Assembly: GCF_041415945.1 (NCBI RefSeq)
Contig: NZ_JBGCUS010000001.1
Location: 2,232,001-2,296,000 of the forward strand
Direction: 5' to 3'
DNA length: 64,000 nt
From: Ancylobacter sp. IITR112
GTDB taxonomy: Bacteria; Pseudomonadota; Alphaproteobacteria; Rhizobiales; Xanthobacteraceae
In this document: positions 1-9,708 of the stretch, piece by piece
Layout: every line of letters starts with the position of its first letter
How positions within the stretch are numbered: the stretch's first letter is position 1
Translations under genes and position numbers: made by a program
The notes under the pieces: generated by a model
Databases searched by the model: none
Seen by the model: only the letters and a program-made list of their open reading frames with translations
Told to the model about the DNA's origin: nothing

Positions 1-846
1 CGGCTTGGGCTTGGGCGGCGTCGCCGGCGGCTTGGGGTTGAGATTGGCGTCGGAGAACCACCAGTCGAGTTCAGAGCCGCAGCCCTCGCCCGGCGTCACC
101 GGGTCCTGCGGCCGGCAGTCCTTCGCCCCCTCGGGGCAGGAAAGCCGCACATGCATGTGGTAGTCGTGCCCCCAATAGGGCCGCACCTTCTGCAGCCAGG
201 AACGGTCGCCGGTAGCATCCCGGCATAGCGCCTTCTTGATCGCGGCATTGACCAGCACACGCTCGACCTCCGGGTCCTGCGCCGCCGCCTTGATCACCGC
301 GATGTGCGAGGGCGTCCACACCGCGGCGTCCACGTCGCGCCGGTCCTTGCGCACGATCATGGTGGCGGAGATCTTCTCGCGCTCCTCGCGGGTGAATGCG
401 CGCTTCGGCATCGGGGTGAGCCAGATATCGGCGTCGAGCCCGATCTGGTGCGAGGCATGGCCGGTGAGCATCGGCCCGCCGCGCGGCTGCGAGAGATCGC
501 CCACCAGAATGCCCGGCCATTGCGAGACCTGCGGCACGGTGGCGGAAAAGCGTTCGAGAAAGGCGATGAGGTTGGGATGGCCCCAGTTGCGGTTGCGCGA
601 CAGCCGCATCGCCTGCCAGGTGGCGCCATTGACCGGCAGCGCCTGCGCGCCGGCAAGGCAGCCCTTCGAATAGAAGCCGATGGAGCGGGCGGCGAGCGGC
701 GCCGGCGCCTTCTGTGCGCCGAACACCTGCTTGGCCGGCAGGCTGTCGAGCTGGCCGGGAGACGGGCTCTGCGCGCCCGCCACGCCCGCCATCAGGCTGA
801 GCGCGAGAGCGGCGAGGCTCGCCCGCCGCCGCGCGCGGGCGCTCAT
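1..846 (-). CDS. mepA: Penicillin-insensitive murein endopeptidase MepA (3' end outside window)
   Basis: Periplasmic LAS-family zinc endopeptidase that cuts D-Ala-mDAP cross-links in peptidoglycan. Reading back from an ATG at 846, the protein starts with an Arg-rich n-region and hydrophobic segment (about residues 5-25, a signal peptide). It carries the family zinc motif GHASHQIGLDAD (about 129-140) and the later HDYHMHVR motif. The frame stays open to base 1, so the C-terminus is missing; the last visible part is Pro/Lys-rich, as often seen near the end of this family. The ATG overlaps the stop of the L,D-transpeptidase upstream (ATGA), so the two are probably translationally coupled. Family assignment is confident; cleavage specificity is inferred from the family. 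Confidence 0.93.
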   Translation of the reverse strand, partial: MSARARRRASLAALALSLMAGVAGAQSPSPGQLDSLPAKQVFGAQKAPAPLAARSIGFYSKGCLAGAQALPVNGATWQAMRLSRNRNWGHPNLIAFLERFSATVPQVSQWPGILVGDLSQPRGGPMLTGHASHQIGLDADIWLTPMPKRAFTREEREKISATMIVRKDRRDVDAAVWTPSHIAVIKAAAQDPEVERVLVNAAIKKALCRDATGDRSWLQKVRPYWGHDYHMHVRLSCPEGAKDCRPQDPVTPGEGCGSELDWWFSDANLNPKPPATPPKPKP

Positions 847-1856
847 GTCCCCGCCTGCGACAGGATGACGAAATCCTTGTCCGAGCGCGTCTCCGGCTTG
901 GCGGAAAGCTCGGTGACGAACAGGGTGGAGCCCGGCACCAGCAGCTTGGCCAATTGCTGGTTGGCGCTCGCCGCCACCGTCACCCGGTCGATGGCGCTGG
1001 CCGCCTTGCCGCCGGCGGCGCCATAGCCCTCGAAGGACAGCGCCGTCCACGACACCTCGCCGCCGACATTCTTCAGCACATAGACCACATTGCCGACCGG
1101 CGTTTGCGGGTCGCGGATCGTCACCGGGGAGGTAAAGGCCACCGCGCCGTCCTTCAGCACGGTCAGCGCCATGTCGGCCTGGCTGACGATCATCGTCACC
1201 GCATCCTGCGCCGGGTCGGGCGCGGCCTCGGTGTCCGGCGTGCCATTGCTGTTCTTCGGGTCGGCCTTGGCGATCGCCGCCGTGGCATCGGCCGGCAGCA
1301 CGAGGCCGGGATGCAGCACGTCCACCGGCTCGGAATGCGAATCGGCGATGATGACCGGCGTGCCGTAATGGGTGATGGAGAAGAGCAGCTTGGCGAATTC
1401 GAGCGGCAGGTGCACGCAGCCATGCGAGGACGGATAGCCCGGCAGCCCGCCGGCATGCAGCGCCACCCCGGACCAGGTGAGCATTTCCGTATAGGGCATG
1501 GAGGCATCGTCATAGAGCGAGGAATGGTGGTCGACATCCTTCTCAAGGATGATGAACACCCCGGCCGGGGTTTCGTGCCCTTCCCGGCCGGTCGAGACGG
1601 TGGAGACGCCGATGCGGATGCCGTTGCGATAGACATAGCAGCGCTGGTCCGGCAGCGAGACGATGATGGCGACGAAGCCTTCCGGCGCCCGGTCGGGATA
1701 CCAGGCGAACTGGCCGGGCTTCAGCTTGTCGACCTCGGTTTCCGCCACCTGCTGCGCCTGCGCCGGCAGCCCGCCCGCCGCCGCCAGCAGGAGCGCCGCG
1801 CCGGCCCGCAGCACCGCCCGGCGATCGCCGCGCCAATCGCCCGTCCCCTCGGTCAT
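843..1856 (-). CDS. L,D-transpeptidase (YkuD/ErfK family), secreted
   Basis: 337-residue enzyme expected to form 3-3 peptidoglycan cross-links or attach proteins to peptidoglycan in the periplasm. Start chosen at ATG 1856 because a GGGAG lies just upstream and a twin-Arg-like, hydrophobic signal region (residues 11-35) follows; a longer in-frame start exists but adds an unlikely extension. The YkuD catalytic motif SSHGCVHLP is at 143-151 (nucleophile Cys147, His134 upstream). Residues about 218-262 resemble residues 61-105 (pattern of V-x-L-x-V-x-x-x-G then TPVG/TPAG), which suggests a second, incomplete YkuD-like copy without a cysteine motif. It overlaps mepA by 4 bases, giving a two-gene cell-wall operon. 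Confidence 0.9.
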   Translation of the reverse strand: MTEGTGDWRGDRRAVLRAGAALLLAAAGGLPAQAQQVAETEVDKLKPGQFAWYPDRAPEGFVAIIVSLPDQRCYVYRNGIRIGVSTVSTGREGHETPAGVFIILEKDVDHHSSLYDDASMPYTEMLTWSGVALHAGGLPGYPSSHGCVHLPLEFAKLLFSITHYGTPVIIADSHSEPVDVLHPGLVLPADATAAIAKADPKNSNGTPDTEAAPDPAQDAVTMIVSQADMALTVLKDGAVAFTSPVTIRDPQTPVGNVVYVLKNVGGEVSWTALSFEGYGAAGGKAASAIDRVTVAASANQQLAKLLVPGSTLFVTELSAKPETRSDKDFVILSQAGT

Positions 1857-2022
1857 GGTGATTCTCCCTCTCGCCTGCGGCGCGCACGATATCGGGCACA
1901 GGCGGGCGGCGCCAACCGGCGATTTCTGGTCGGATCGCCCTGGCGCCGGACCTTCCGCGACGGGAACCCGCGCGGGGCCCAAGCCGTTGATCCCGCGAGA
2001 CTGTCAACAATGGGAGGCCAAC

Positions 2023-2406
2023 ATGCAGACGACGCAGCAGAATGTCGAAGCGCGCGAAACCCGCACGCTGATCGGCAGCGACAAGGTGGAAGGAACGGCC
2101 GTCTACCGGCCCGATGGCGAGCGCATCGGCACCATCGAGCGGGTGATGATCGACAAGCTGACCGGCCAGACCGCCTATGCGGTGATGAGCTTCGGCGGCT
2201 TTCTCGGCTTCGGCGAGGACTATTACCCGCTGCCGTGGTCGCTGCTCAAATATGATGAATCGCTCGACGGCTATGTCGTCGACATCACCGAGGAGCAGTT
2301 GCGCGGCGCGCCGCACCACGCCCATTCCGACGAGCGGTCGTGGAAGGACCGCGACTGGGGCCGCAAGGTCGATGATTATTACGACGTGCCGCCTTACGTG
2401 ATCTGA
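2023..2406 (+). CDS. PRC-barrel domain protein
   Basis: 127-residue soluble protein. Residues about 14-90 fit the PRC-barrel fold: a beta-rich start (TLIGSDKVEGTAVY), then GERIGTIERVMIDKLTG and AYAVMSFGGFLGFGEDYYPLPW, the typical PRC signature seen in Hyphomicrobiales stress-related proteins. The tail is acidic/aromatic and His-rich (HHAHSDERSW, DDYYDVPPYVI). The start at 2023 is supported by GGGAGG at 2012-2017. It is a single-gene unit, followed by a strong terminator. Its exact role is unknown; related proteins are often induced by stress, but that is only family knowledge. Confidence 0.85.
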   Translation: MQTTQQNVEARETRTLIGSDKVEGTAVYRPDGERIGTIERVMIDKLTGQTAYAVMSFGGFLGFGEDYYPLPWSLLKYDESLDGYVVDITEEQLRGAPHHAHSDERSWKDRDWGRKVDDYYDVPPYVI

Positions 2407-2431
2407 CGCGATGGCGCACGCGGACAGGAGA

Positions 2432-2457
2432 CGGCCGGGCCCTCGCCCGGCCGTTTT
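2432..2457 (+). terminator. Rho-independent terminator after the PRC-barrel gene
   Basis: A 9-bp perfect stem (CGGCCGGGC at 2432-2440 with GCCCGGCCG at 2445-2453) with a 4-base loop is followed by TTTT. It lies 25 bases after the PRC-barrel stop codon and also separates this gene from the convergent YegP-like gene. Confidence 0.85.
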
Positions 2458-2464
2458 CGCGTGC

Positions 2465-2659
2465 TCAGGCCCCGGCGTCCTTGGTCATGTCGACGGTCTC
2501 GGCGCCGGGCGCGTTCTTCTTGATCGAGTCGATGGCGGCGAGGGCGGACGCCTTTGCGCTGTAGCCCTCGGACGAGAACATCGCCTCGCCGTTCGAGGCC
2601 CGGAACCGGAACCGGAACTCGCCCGCCTTGTCCTTGTAGACTTCGAATTTATAGGCCAT
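2465..2659 (-). CDS. YegP-like DUF1508 protein
   Basis: 64-residue protein beginning AYKFEVYKDKAGEFRFRFRASNGEAMFSSEGY after the initiator Met, the single DUF1508 unit (K-F-E-x-Y-x-D-x-x-G-x-[FY]-R-[FW]-R-x-x-x-x-N-G-E) known from YegP-type proteins. Start ATG 2659 is preceded by GGGGAGG; a longer in-frame start is not supported. The C-terminal half (AKASALAAIDSIKKNAPGA) matches the helix of the repeat. Function unknown. It lies between lepA and the PRC-barrel gene, with its own ribosome site, and converges on the latter's terminator. Confidence 0.85.
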   Translation of the reverse strand: MAYKFEVYKDKAGEFRFRFRASNGEAMFSSEGYSAKASALAAIDSIKKNAPGAETVDMTKDAGA

Positions 2660-2731
2660 GGGCCGCCTCCCCTGCGGTGGTTGAGGGAATGCGATCACAT
2701 CACGAAAGCCGGCGCTTGGGTAGCACGGGGC

Positions 2732-4537
<1,806 letters not shown>

Positions 4538-4639
4538 GGCGGGCGCAGATAGCATTGGCGCCGTTACGCCACAAGGCGGCGCCTTGCGCGGCGGGGCGTG
4601 TTCGACCACATTCGCGCCGCCTGTCGCCAAGGAGCCCCC

Positions 4640-5275
4640 ATGCCCGAACTCAAGGTCGCCCTCGTTCCCGTCACCCCGTTCCAGCAGAACTGCTCCATCG
4701 TCTGGGACGAGACCAGCAAGCAGGGCGCGGTGATCGACCCGGGCGGCGACCTGCCGCGCATCCTCGCCGCCTTGGAGGAACTGGAGGTCACGGCCGAGAA
4801 GATCGTGCTCACCCACGGCCATATCGACCACGCCGCCGGCGCGGCGGAACTGGCGGAAACGCTGAAGATTCCGGTGGAAGGCCCGCATGAAGGCGACAAG
4901 TTCCTGCTCGACAATCTGCCCGCCGATGGCGTGCGCACCGGCATTCCCGGCCGCGCCGTGACGCCCGACCGCTGGCTGGCGGAAGGCGACAGCGTCGATA
5001 TTGGCGGCGTGGTGTTCGAGGTGCTGCATGTGCCCGGCCACACGCCGGGCCATATCGTGCTGGTCAGCCGGGAGAACAAGCTCGCCATTGTCGGCGACAC
5101 GCTGTTCCAGCGCTCGGTGGGGCGCACCGATTTTCCCTATGGCGACGGGCCGCTGCTCATCAAGGGCATCAAGGAGAAGATCCTGCCGCTGGGCGATGCC
5201 TTCACCGTGCTGCCCGGCCATGGCAGCGCCACCAATATCGCGCTGGAAAAGCGCACCAACCCGTTCCTGCGCTGA
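4640..5275 (+). CDS. MBL-fold hydrolase, glyoxalase II-like (YcbL type)
   Basis: 211-residue cytosolic metallo-beta-lactamase-fold hydrolase. It has the metal motif [10 protein letters not shown] (H-x-H-x-D-H), then [15 protein letters not shown] and LPGHGSAT, the order seen in glyoxalase II-like proteins of the short YcbL type, which lack the long C-terminal substrate-binding helices of full glyoxalase II. The substrate is therefore probably a thioester, but this is inference. Start 4640 is supported by AAGGAG at 4629-4634. Divergent from lepA; followed by a palindromic repeat. Confidence 0.88.
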   Translation: MPELKVALVPVTPFQQNCSIVWDETSKQGAVIDPGGDLPRILAALEELEVTAEKIVLTHGHIDHAAGAAELAETLKIPVEGPHEGDKFLLDNLPADGVRTGIPGRAVTPDRWLAEGDSVDIGGVVFEVLHVPGHTPGHIVLVSRENKLAIVGDTLFQRSVGRTDFPYGDGPLLIKGIKEKILPLGDAFTVLPGHGSATNIALEKRTNPFLR

Positions 5276-5320
5276 GCGGCGGCGGCGGAGAGGACCGTCA
5301 GAGCCGGCCGTCCCTCCAGC

Positions 5321-5412
5321 CGTCATCCCGGCCGGAGCGCAGCGCAGAGCCGGGACCGCTCGGCGATTGGCGGGCGATCCCGGATCGCGCCTAGGGCGCG
5401 TCCGGGATGACG
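5321..5412. repeat. REP-like dispersed palindromic element (copy A)
   Basis: The outer arms CGTCATCCCGG (5321-5331) and CCGGGATGACG (5402-5412) are exact reverse complements. Inside, ATCCCGGA (5377-5384) pairs with TCCGGGAT (5401-5408), enclosing CGCGCC/GGCGCG. A related hairpin with compensating base changes lies at 11413-11443. This fits the extragenic palindromes common in Hyphomicrobiales. It lies between the two MBL-fold genes and has no coding sense. Confidence 0.8.
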
Positions 5413-5503
5413 GTGCGTCTGACCCTCCCGCCACGAAACTGTGACTCGCCCTGACGCAAGGGAGGGCGGATGATGCCGGGGATGCCAGCCCGGAGCCCCG
5501 CTT

Positions 5504-6340
5504 ATGCCGTGCCCCCTGCCGCGTATCCGCCTTGCCGGTTCCGCCCTGCTCCTCGGCCTCGCCGCGCTCGTCGCCGCAAGCCCCGCCCACGCCCAGGCCG
5601 AGCGCTGCCCCAAGCTGGTGGCGGAGAACCCGTTCCTGCAGCGGATCGCCCCGCGCGTGCTGCCCGCCGCCTATGTGGCGCCGCGCGAGGTCGGGCTGAC
5701 CTATATCGGCCACTCCACCTTCCTGATCGAGACCGCCGGCGGCGTGACGGCGGCGACCGACTATAACGACTATGTCCGCCCTTCCGTGGTGCCGCGCGTC
5801 GCCACCATGAACCGGGCGCATTCCACCCATTATTCGCTGAACCCCGATCCGGGCATCGAATTTGTACTCAAGGGCTGGCGCGAGGATCGCGAGCCGGCGC
5901 GCTACGACCTCGACATTGGCGACCTCTGGGTCGGCAACCTGCCGACCAATATCCGCGACTGGAAAGGCGAGACGATCCGCAACGGCAATTCGATCTTCGT
6001 CTTCCGCGCCGCCGATCTGTGCATCGCCCATCTCGGCCATCTGCACCACACGCTGACGGAAGAGGATATCGGCGCGCTCGGCCGGCTCGACGTGGTGCTG
6101 GCACCGGTCGATGGCAGCTACACGCTCGACATTGACGGCATGATCGAGGTGCTGAAAGCGCTGGAAGCCCCCGTCATCATCCCCATGCATTATTTCAACG
6201 AGGGCACGCTGAACCACTTCCTCACCCGCTTCGCCGGTCGGGACTATGCGGTCGAGCGGCGCGAGAGCCCGGAACTGGTGCTCTCGCGCGCGACGCTGCC
6301 GAGGAAGCCGACGGTGATCGTGCTGCCGCCGGGCGGGTAA
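5504..6340 (+). CDS. Exported MBL-fold metal-dependent hydrolase (UlaG-like)
   Basis: 278 residues. A signal peptide is clear: Arg-containing start, hydrophobic core about 10-24, and ASPAHAQA cleavage region near 31. The mature part resembles UlaG/RomA-type metallo-hydrolases: [25 protein letters not shown], then [16 protein letters not shown] and [13 protein letters not shown]. The first metal motif is not a classic HxHxDH: the segment around 105-110 reads [10 protein letters not shown], with the usual Asp absent. Metal binding may therefore differ from that of typical members. The substrate is unknown and the predicted location is the periplasm. The gene stands alone and converges with the deaminase gene 10 bases later. 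Confidence 0.82.
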   Translation: MPCPLPRIRLAGSALLLGLAALVAASPAHAQAERCPKLVAENPFLQRIAPRVLPAAYVAPREVGLTYIGHSTFLIETAGGVTAATDYNDYVRPSVVPRVATMNRAHSTHYSLNPDPGIEFVLKGWREDREPARYDLDIGDLWVGNLPTNIRDWKGETIRNGNSIFVFRAADLCIAHLGHLHHTLTEEDIGALGRLDVVLAPVDGSYTLDIDGMIEVLKALEAPVIIPMHYFNEGTLNHFLTRFAGRDYAVERRESPELVLSRATLPRKPTVIVLPPGG

Positions 6341-6350
6341 ATGGCCGGCG

Positions 6351-7646
6351 TCAGCCCGCCGCCACCGGCGCATAGGCCGCCGGGTCGACCAGCCCCGGCC
6401 GGCCCGGCAGATCGAGCACGCTGACACGCGGCATGCCCTCGGCGATCACCCGGCCGCGACGCACCACGAACATCCGCACCGCCTTGAGCCGTATCGCCTC
6501 GATCGCATCGGCCGCCTGCAGCAGCACGAAATCGGCGTTGCAGCCGGGCGCGATGCCGTAGCCCTCAAGCCCCATGATCGCCGCCGGGTTGGTGGTGACC
6601 GCCTCCAGGCACCAGGTCATGGCCTCGCGCGAGGTCATCTGCCCGACATGCAGCGCCATATGCGCCACATCAAGCATGTCGCCGGAACCGAGCGAGTACC
6701 AGGGGTCCATCACGCAGTCATGGCCGAAGGCGACATTCACCCCCGCCGCGCGCAGCTCCGGCACACGGGTCATGCCGCGGCGCTTCGGGTAGGTGTCGTG
6801 CCTTCCCTGCAAGGTGATGTTGATCAGCGGGTTGGCGATGGCGTGCACGCCGGATTCCGCGATCAGCGGAATGAGCTTGGAGACATAGTAATTGTCCATG
6901 GAGTGCATGGAGGTGAGGTGCGAGCCCGCCACCCGCCCCTGCAGCCCCAGGCGCTGCGTCTCATAGGCCAGCGTTTCGATATGGCGTGACAGCGGATCGT
7001 CGCTCTCGTCGCAATGGATATCGACCCGAAGCCCGCGCGCGGCGGCGATCTCGCATAGCGCTTTGAGCGAGGCGGCACCATCGGCCATGCTGCGCTCGAA
7101 ATGCGGGATGCCGCCGACGACATCGACGCCCATGTCGAGCGCGCGGTTGAGGTTCTCCGCCGCGTTGGGGGAGCGGTAATAGCCATCCTGCGGGAAGGCA
7201 ACGAGCTGAAGGTCGATATAGTCCTTCACCCGCTCCTTCACGTCGAGCAGCGCCTCGACCGCCAGCAGCCGGTCGTCGCAAATGTCGACATGGCTGCGGA
7301 TGGCGAGCAGGCCCTGGCTCACCGCGAGATCGCAATAGCGCAACGCCCGCTCGATCACCGCGTCATGCGTCAGCAGCGGCTTCAATTCGCCCCACAGCGC
7401 GATGCCTTCCAGCAGCGTGCCGGACGTGTTGAGCCGCGGCAGGCCGAGCGAGAGCGTCGCGTCCATGTGGAAATGCGCGTCGACAAAAGGCGGCGTGACC
7501 AGCCGGCCATCCGCCTCGATGATCCGCCCGGCCTCGGCCTCGATGCCCGGCTCGACGGCGGTGATGCGGCCGCCTTCGCAGGCGATGTCCATGCCGGCAC
7601 GCCCGTCCGGCAGGCGGGCATTCTTGACGAGAAGGTCGATGCTCAT
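6351..7646 (-). CDS. codA: Cytosine deaminase (CodA-type amidohydrolase)
   Basis: 431 residues. It converts cytosine (or a related pyrimidine/triazine) to the deaminated base. The alignment with the E. coli CodA active site is complete with a constant offset of three: His58 and His60 (DAHFHMD), Gln153 (FPQDG), His211 and Glu214 (HCDESDD), His243 (SHLTSMHS), Asp310 (GHDCVMDPW) and Trp316. The residue after the catalytic Asp, Asp314 in E. coli, is Cys311 here; that position is known to influence base selectivity, so the substrate could differ. It is the last gene of the BMP-type uptake operon, 13 bases after the second permease, which suggests imported bases are deaminated for salvage or nitrogen. 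Confidence 0.9.
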   Translation of the reverse strand: MSIDLLVKNARLPDGRAGMDIACEGGRITAVEPGIEAEAGRIIEADGRLVTPPFVDAHFHMDATLSLGLPRLNTSGTLLEGIALWGELKPLLTHDAVIERALRYCDLAVSQGLLAIRSHVDICDDRLLAVEALLDVKERVKDYIDLQLVAFPQDGYYRSPNAAENLNRALDMGVDVVGGIPHFERSMADGAASLKALCEIAAARGLRVDIHCDESDDPLSRHIETLAYETQRLGLQGRVAGSHLTSMHSMDNYYVSKLIPLIAESGVHAIANPLINITLQGRHDTYPKRRGMTRVPELRAAGVNVAFGHDCVMDPWYSLGSGDMLDVAHMALHVGQMTSREAMTWCLEAVTTNPAAIMGLEGYGIAPGCNADFVLLQAADAIEAIRLKAVRMFVVRRGRVIAEGMPRVSVLDLPGRPGLVDPAAYAPVAAG

Positions 7647-7659
7647 GGGAACTCCAGAC

Positions 7660-8604
7660 TCACCTTTGGCCCTTGAAATAGGGCTTCATCAGCGCGCGGG
7701 GATAATCCGCGCGGCGGGCGACCAGCACCAGCGCGGCGATGGAGAAGATATAGGGCAGCATGAGGAAGATCTGGCTCGGCACCACGCCGCCGGCAATGGT
7801 CTGCACCCGCAGCTGGTAGGCGTCGAGCGCGCCGAACAGCAACGCGCCCAGCAGCGCCTTGCCCGGCCGCCAGGAGGCGAAGACGGTGAGCGCGATGCAC
7901 ACCCAGCCGCGCCCGTTGATCATGCCGAAATAGAAGGCGTTGAAGGCGGAAAGGGTGAGAAACGCCCCGCCCAGCGCCATCAGCGCCGAACCGGCCATGA
8001 CCGCGCCGATGCGCAGCCCGACCACGGACAGCCCCTGCGCCTCCACCGCCTCCGGATTGTCGCCCACCGCCCGCAGCGCGAGGCCGAGCGGCGTGCGCGC
8101 GAGCACGAAGGCGAGCCCGCCGACGCAGGCGAAGGCCAGCACGGTGAAGCCGGTCTGCTGGCCGAGGATCGGCCCGATGAATGGCAGGTCGCCCAGCACC
8201 GGCACGTGGAGCGGCGCGAAGGGTTCGATGCGCGGCGGCGTCGCCACATTGGGAAAGGCGACGCGGTAGCCGAAATAGGCCATGGAGGTAGCCAGAAGCG
8301 TCACCCCGATGCCGGTGACGTGCTGCGACAGGCCGAGCGGCACGGTGAGCACGCCGTGCAGCAGGCCGAACGCCGCCCCTACCCCGGCCGCGACCAGAAC
8401 CCCGCCCCAAAGCGGCAGGCCGAGATAGACCGCCAGCCAGCCGGACATGGCGCCGGCGACGAAGATGCCCTCAATGCCGAGATTGAGCACCCCGGCCCGC
8501 TCGCACAGCAGCGCGCCAAGCACGCCGAAGATCAGCGGCGTGGCGATGCGCAGCGTCGCGGCCCAGAAATTGGCCTGGGTGAGAATGTCCAGCGCCTCCC
8601 ACAT
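7660..8604 (-). CDS. ABC transporter permease, BMP/nucleoside type (second subunit)
   Basis: 314-residue integral inner-membrane protein of the branched-chain-amino-acid-permease superfamily, as found in nucleoside/simple-sugar importers of the BMP class. It has hydrophobic segments throughout and the typical REAGVLNLGIEG-like signature, here CERAGVLNLGIEGIFVAGA (about 35-53). A later LARTPLGLALRAVGDNPEAVEAQGL loop is the cytoplasmic coupling region for the ATPase. Start ATG 8604 overlaps the stop of the first permease (ATGA). It ends 13 bases before codA. The transported compound is not determined by the sequence; the context points to a pyrimidine base or nucleoside. Confidence 0.9.
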   Translation of the reverse strand: MWEALDILTQANFWAATLRIATPLIFGVLGALLCERAGVLNLGIEGIFVAGAMSGWLAVYLGLPLWGGVLVAAGVGAAFGLLHGVLTVPLGLSQHVTGIGVTLLATSMAYFGYRVAFPNVATPPRIEPFAPLHVPVLGDLPFIGPILGQQTGFTVLAFACVGGLAFVLARTPLGLALRAVGDNPEAVEAQGLSVVGLRIGAVMAGSALMALGGAFLTLSAFNAFYFGMINGRGWVCIALTVFASWRPGKALLGALLFGALDAYQLRVQTIAGGVVPSQIFLMLPYIFSIAALVLVARRADYPRALMKPYFKGQR

Positions 8605-9671
8605 CAGGCGGTCCCCCGGCGGACGAAAACGATGCGAAAGCGCGTCAGCAGGCCGCCCACCAGCACGCTGAGCAGGGCGAAGGCGACGACGAGATCGGCG
8701 AGATAATTGGAGACGCCGATGGCCCGGCTCATCGAATCCGCCCCGACGAACACGCCGGCGACGAAGATGGCGGCGGGAATGACACCGAGCGGAGAAAGGT
8801 TCGCCAGCGTCGCCACCACGATGCCGGCATAGCCGAAGCCGGGGGAGAGATCGGCGGTGAGATAGCCCTTGAGCCCCGCCACTTCGCTCGCCCCGGCAAG
8901 GCCGGCGAGGCCGCCGGAGAGCAGGCCGACCAGGGCCATCGCCTTGCCCACGGGCAGGCCGGCATAGCGGGCGGCGCGGGCATTCTCGCCCACCGCGCGC
9001 AGGCGGAAGCCCCAGACGGTGCGGGTGATGAAGATGTGCAGCGCGACGGCGGCAAGGATGGCGAGCACCAGCCCCCAATGCAGCCGCCAGCCGGCGACCA
9101 GCTTGGGCAGCGTCGCCTCGTCCAGCACCGGTGCCGATTGCGGCCAGCCGAGCGCCATCTCGTCCTTCATCGGCCCTTCCAGCATCATCTGCACGAAGAG
9201 CAGCACGATGAAATTGAGCAGCAGCGTCACCACCACCTCATCGGCGCCGAAGCGGGTCTTGAACAGCACCGGCACCAGCAGCAGCACCGCCCCGGCGAGC
9301 GCGGCGCCGATCAGCACCAGCGGCACCAGCACATAGGACGGCGCCTCGATCAGCCCCGCGCCCAGCGCCACGGTGGCGAGCGCCCCGGCATAGAGCTGGC
9401 CCTCGGCGCCGATGTTCCACAGCTTGGCGCGGAAGGCGACGGCGGCGGCGAGGCCGGTGAAGATGAGCGGGGTCGCCCGCGTCAGCGTCTCCGCCAGCGC
9501 GAAGCCGTTGCCGGCCGCGCCCTGCGCCATCAGCGCGAAGGCGGTGAAGACAGGGGCGCCGGTGAGCGCCAGCGGAATGGCGGTCAGCGCCAGCGCCGCC
9601 AGCCCGGCACTGACGGAGACGGCAAGGGTGAGCCAGAGCGGGGTGCGGGCACGGGGCACGAAGCGGATCAT
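8604..9671 (-). CDS. ABC transporter permease, BMP/nucleoside type (first subunit)
   Basis: 355 residues from ATG 9671; an in-frame ATG at 9731 would overlap the ATPase gene and is less likely. Multiple membrane segments follow; the family signature FRAKLWNIGAEGQLYAGA is present, as is the coupling loop FRLRAVGENARAARYAGLPV. It pairs with the permease downstream to form the heterodimeric channel of a BMP-type importer. It starts 37 bases after the ATPase stop and overlaps the next permease by 4 bases, consistent with one transcript. Confidence 0.9.
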   Translation of the reverse strand: MIRFVPRARTPLWLTLAVSVSAGLAALALTAIPLALTGAPVFTAFALMAQGAAGNGFALAETLTRATPLIFTGLAAAVAFRAKLWNIGAEGQLYAGALATVALGAGLIEAPSYVLVPLVLIGAALAGAVLLLVPVLFKTRFGADEVVVTLLLNFIVLLFVQMMLEGPMKDEMALGWPQSAPVLDEATLPKLVAGWRLHWGLVLAILAAVALHIFITRTVWGFRLRAVGENARAARYAGLPVGKAMALVGLLSGGLAGLAGASEVAGLKGYLTADLSPGFGYAGIVVATLANLSPLGVIPAAIFVAGVFVGADSMSRAIGVSNYLADLVVAFALLSVLVGGLLTRFRIVFVRRGTA

Positions 9672-9708
9672 GCGCGGGCTCCGGGAAGGGCCGTCATTCT
9701 TGTGGTCA

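Noticed and set aside
4538..6427. Open frame extending lepA far upstream on the minus strand (1231 codons in total)
   Set aside because: The extension is antisense to the two hydrolase genes, has no family features and is due to high GC; LepA starts at 4537.
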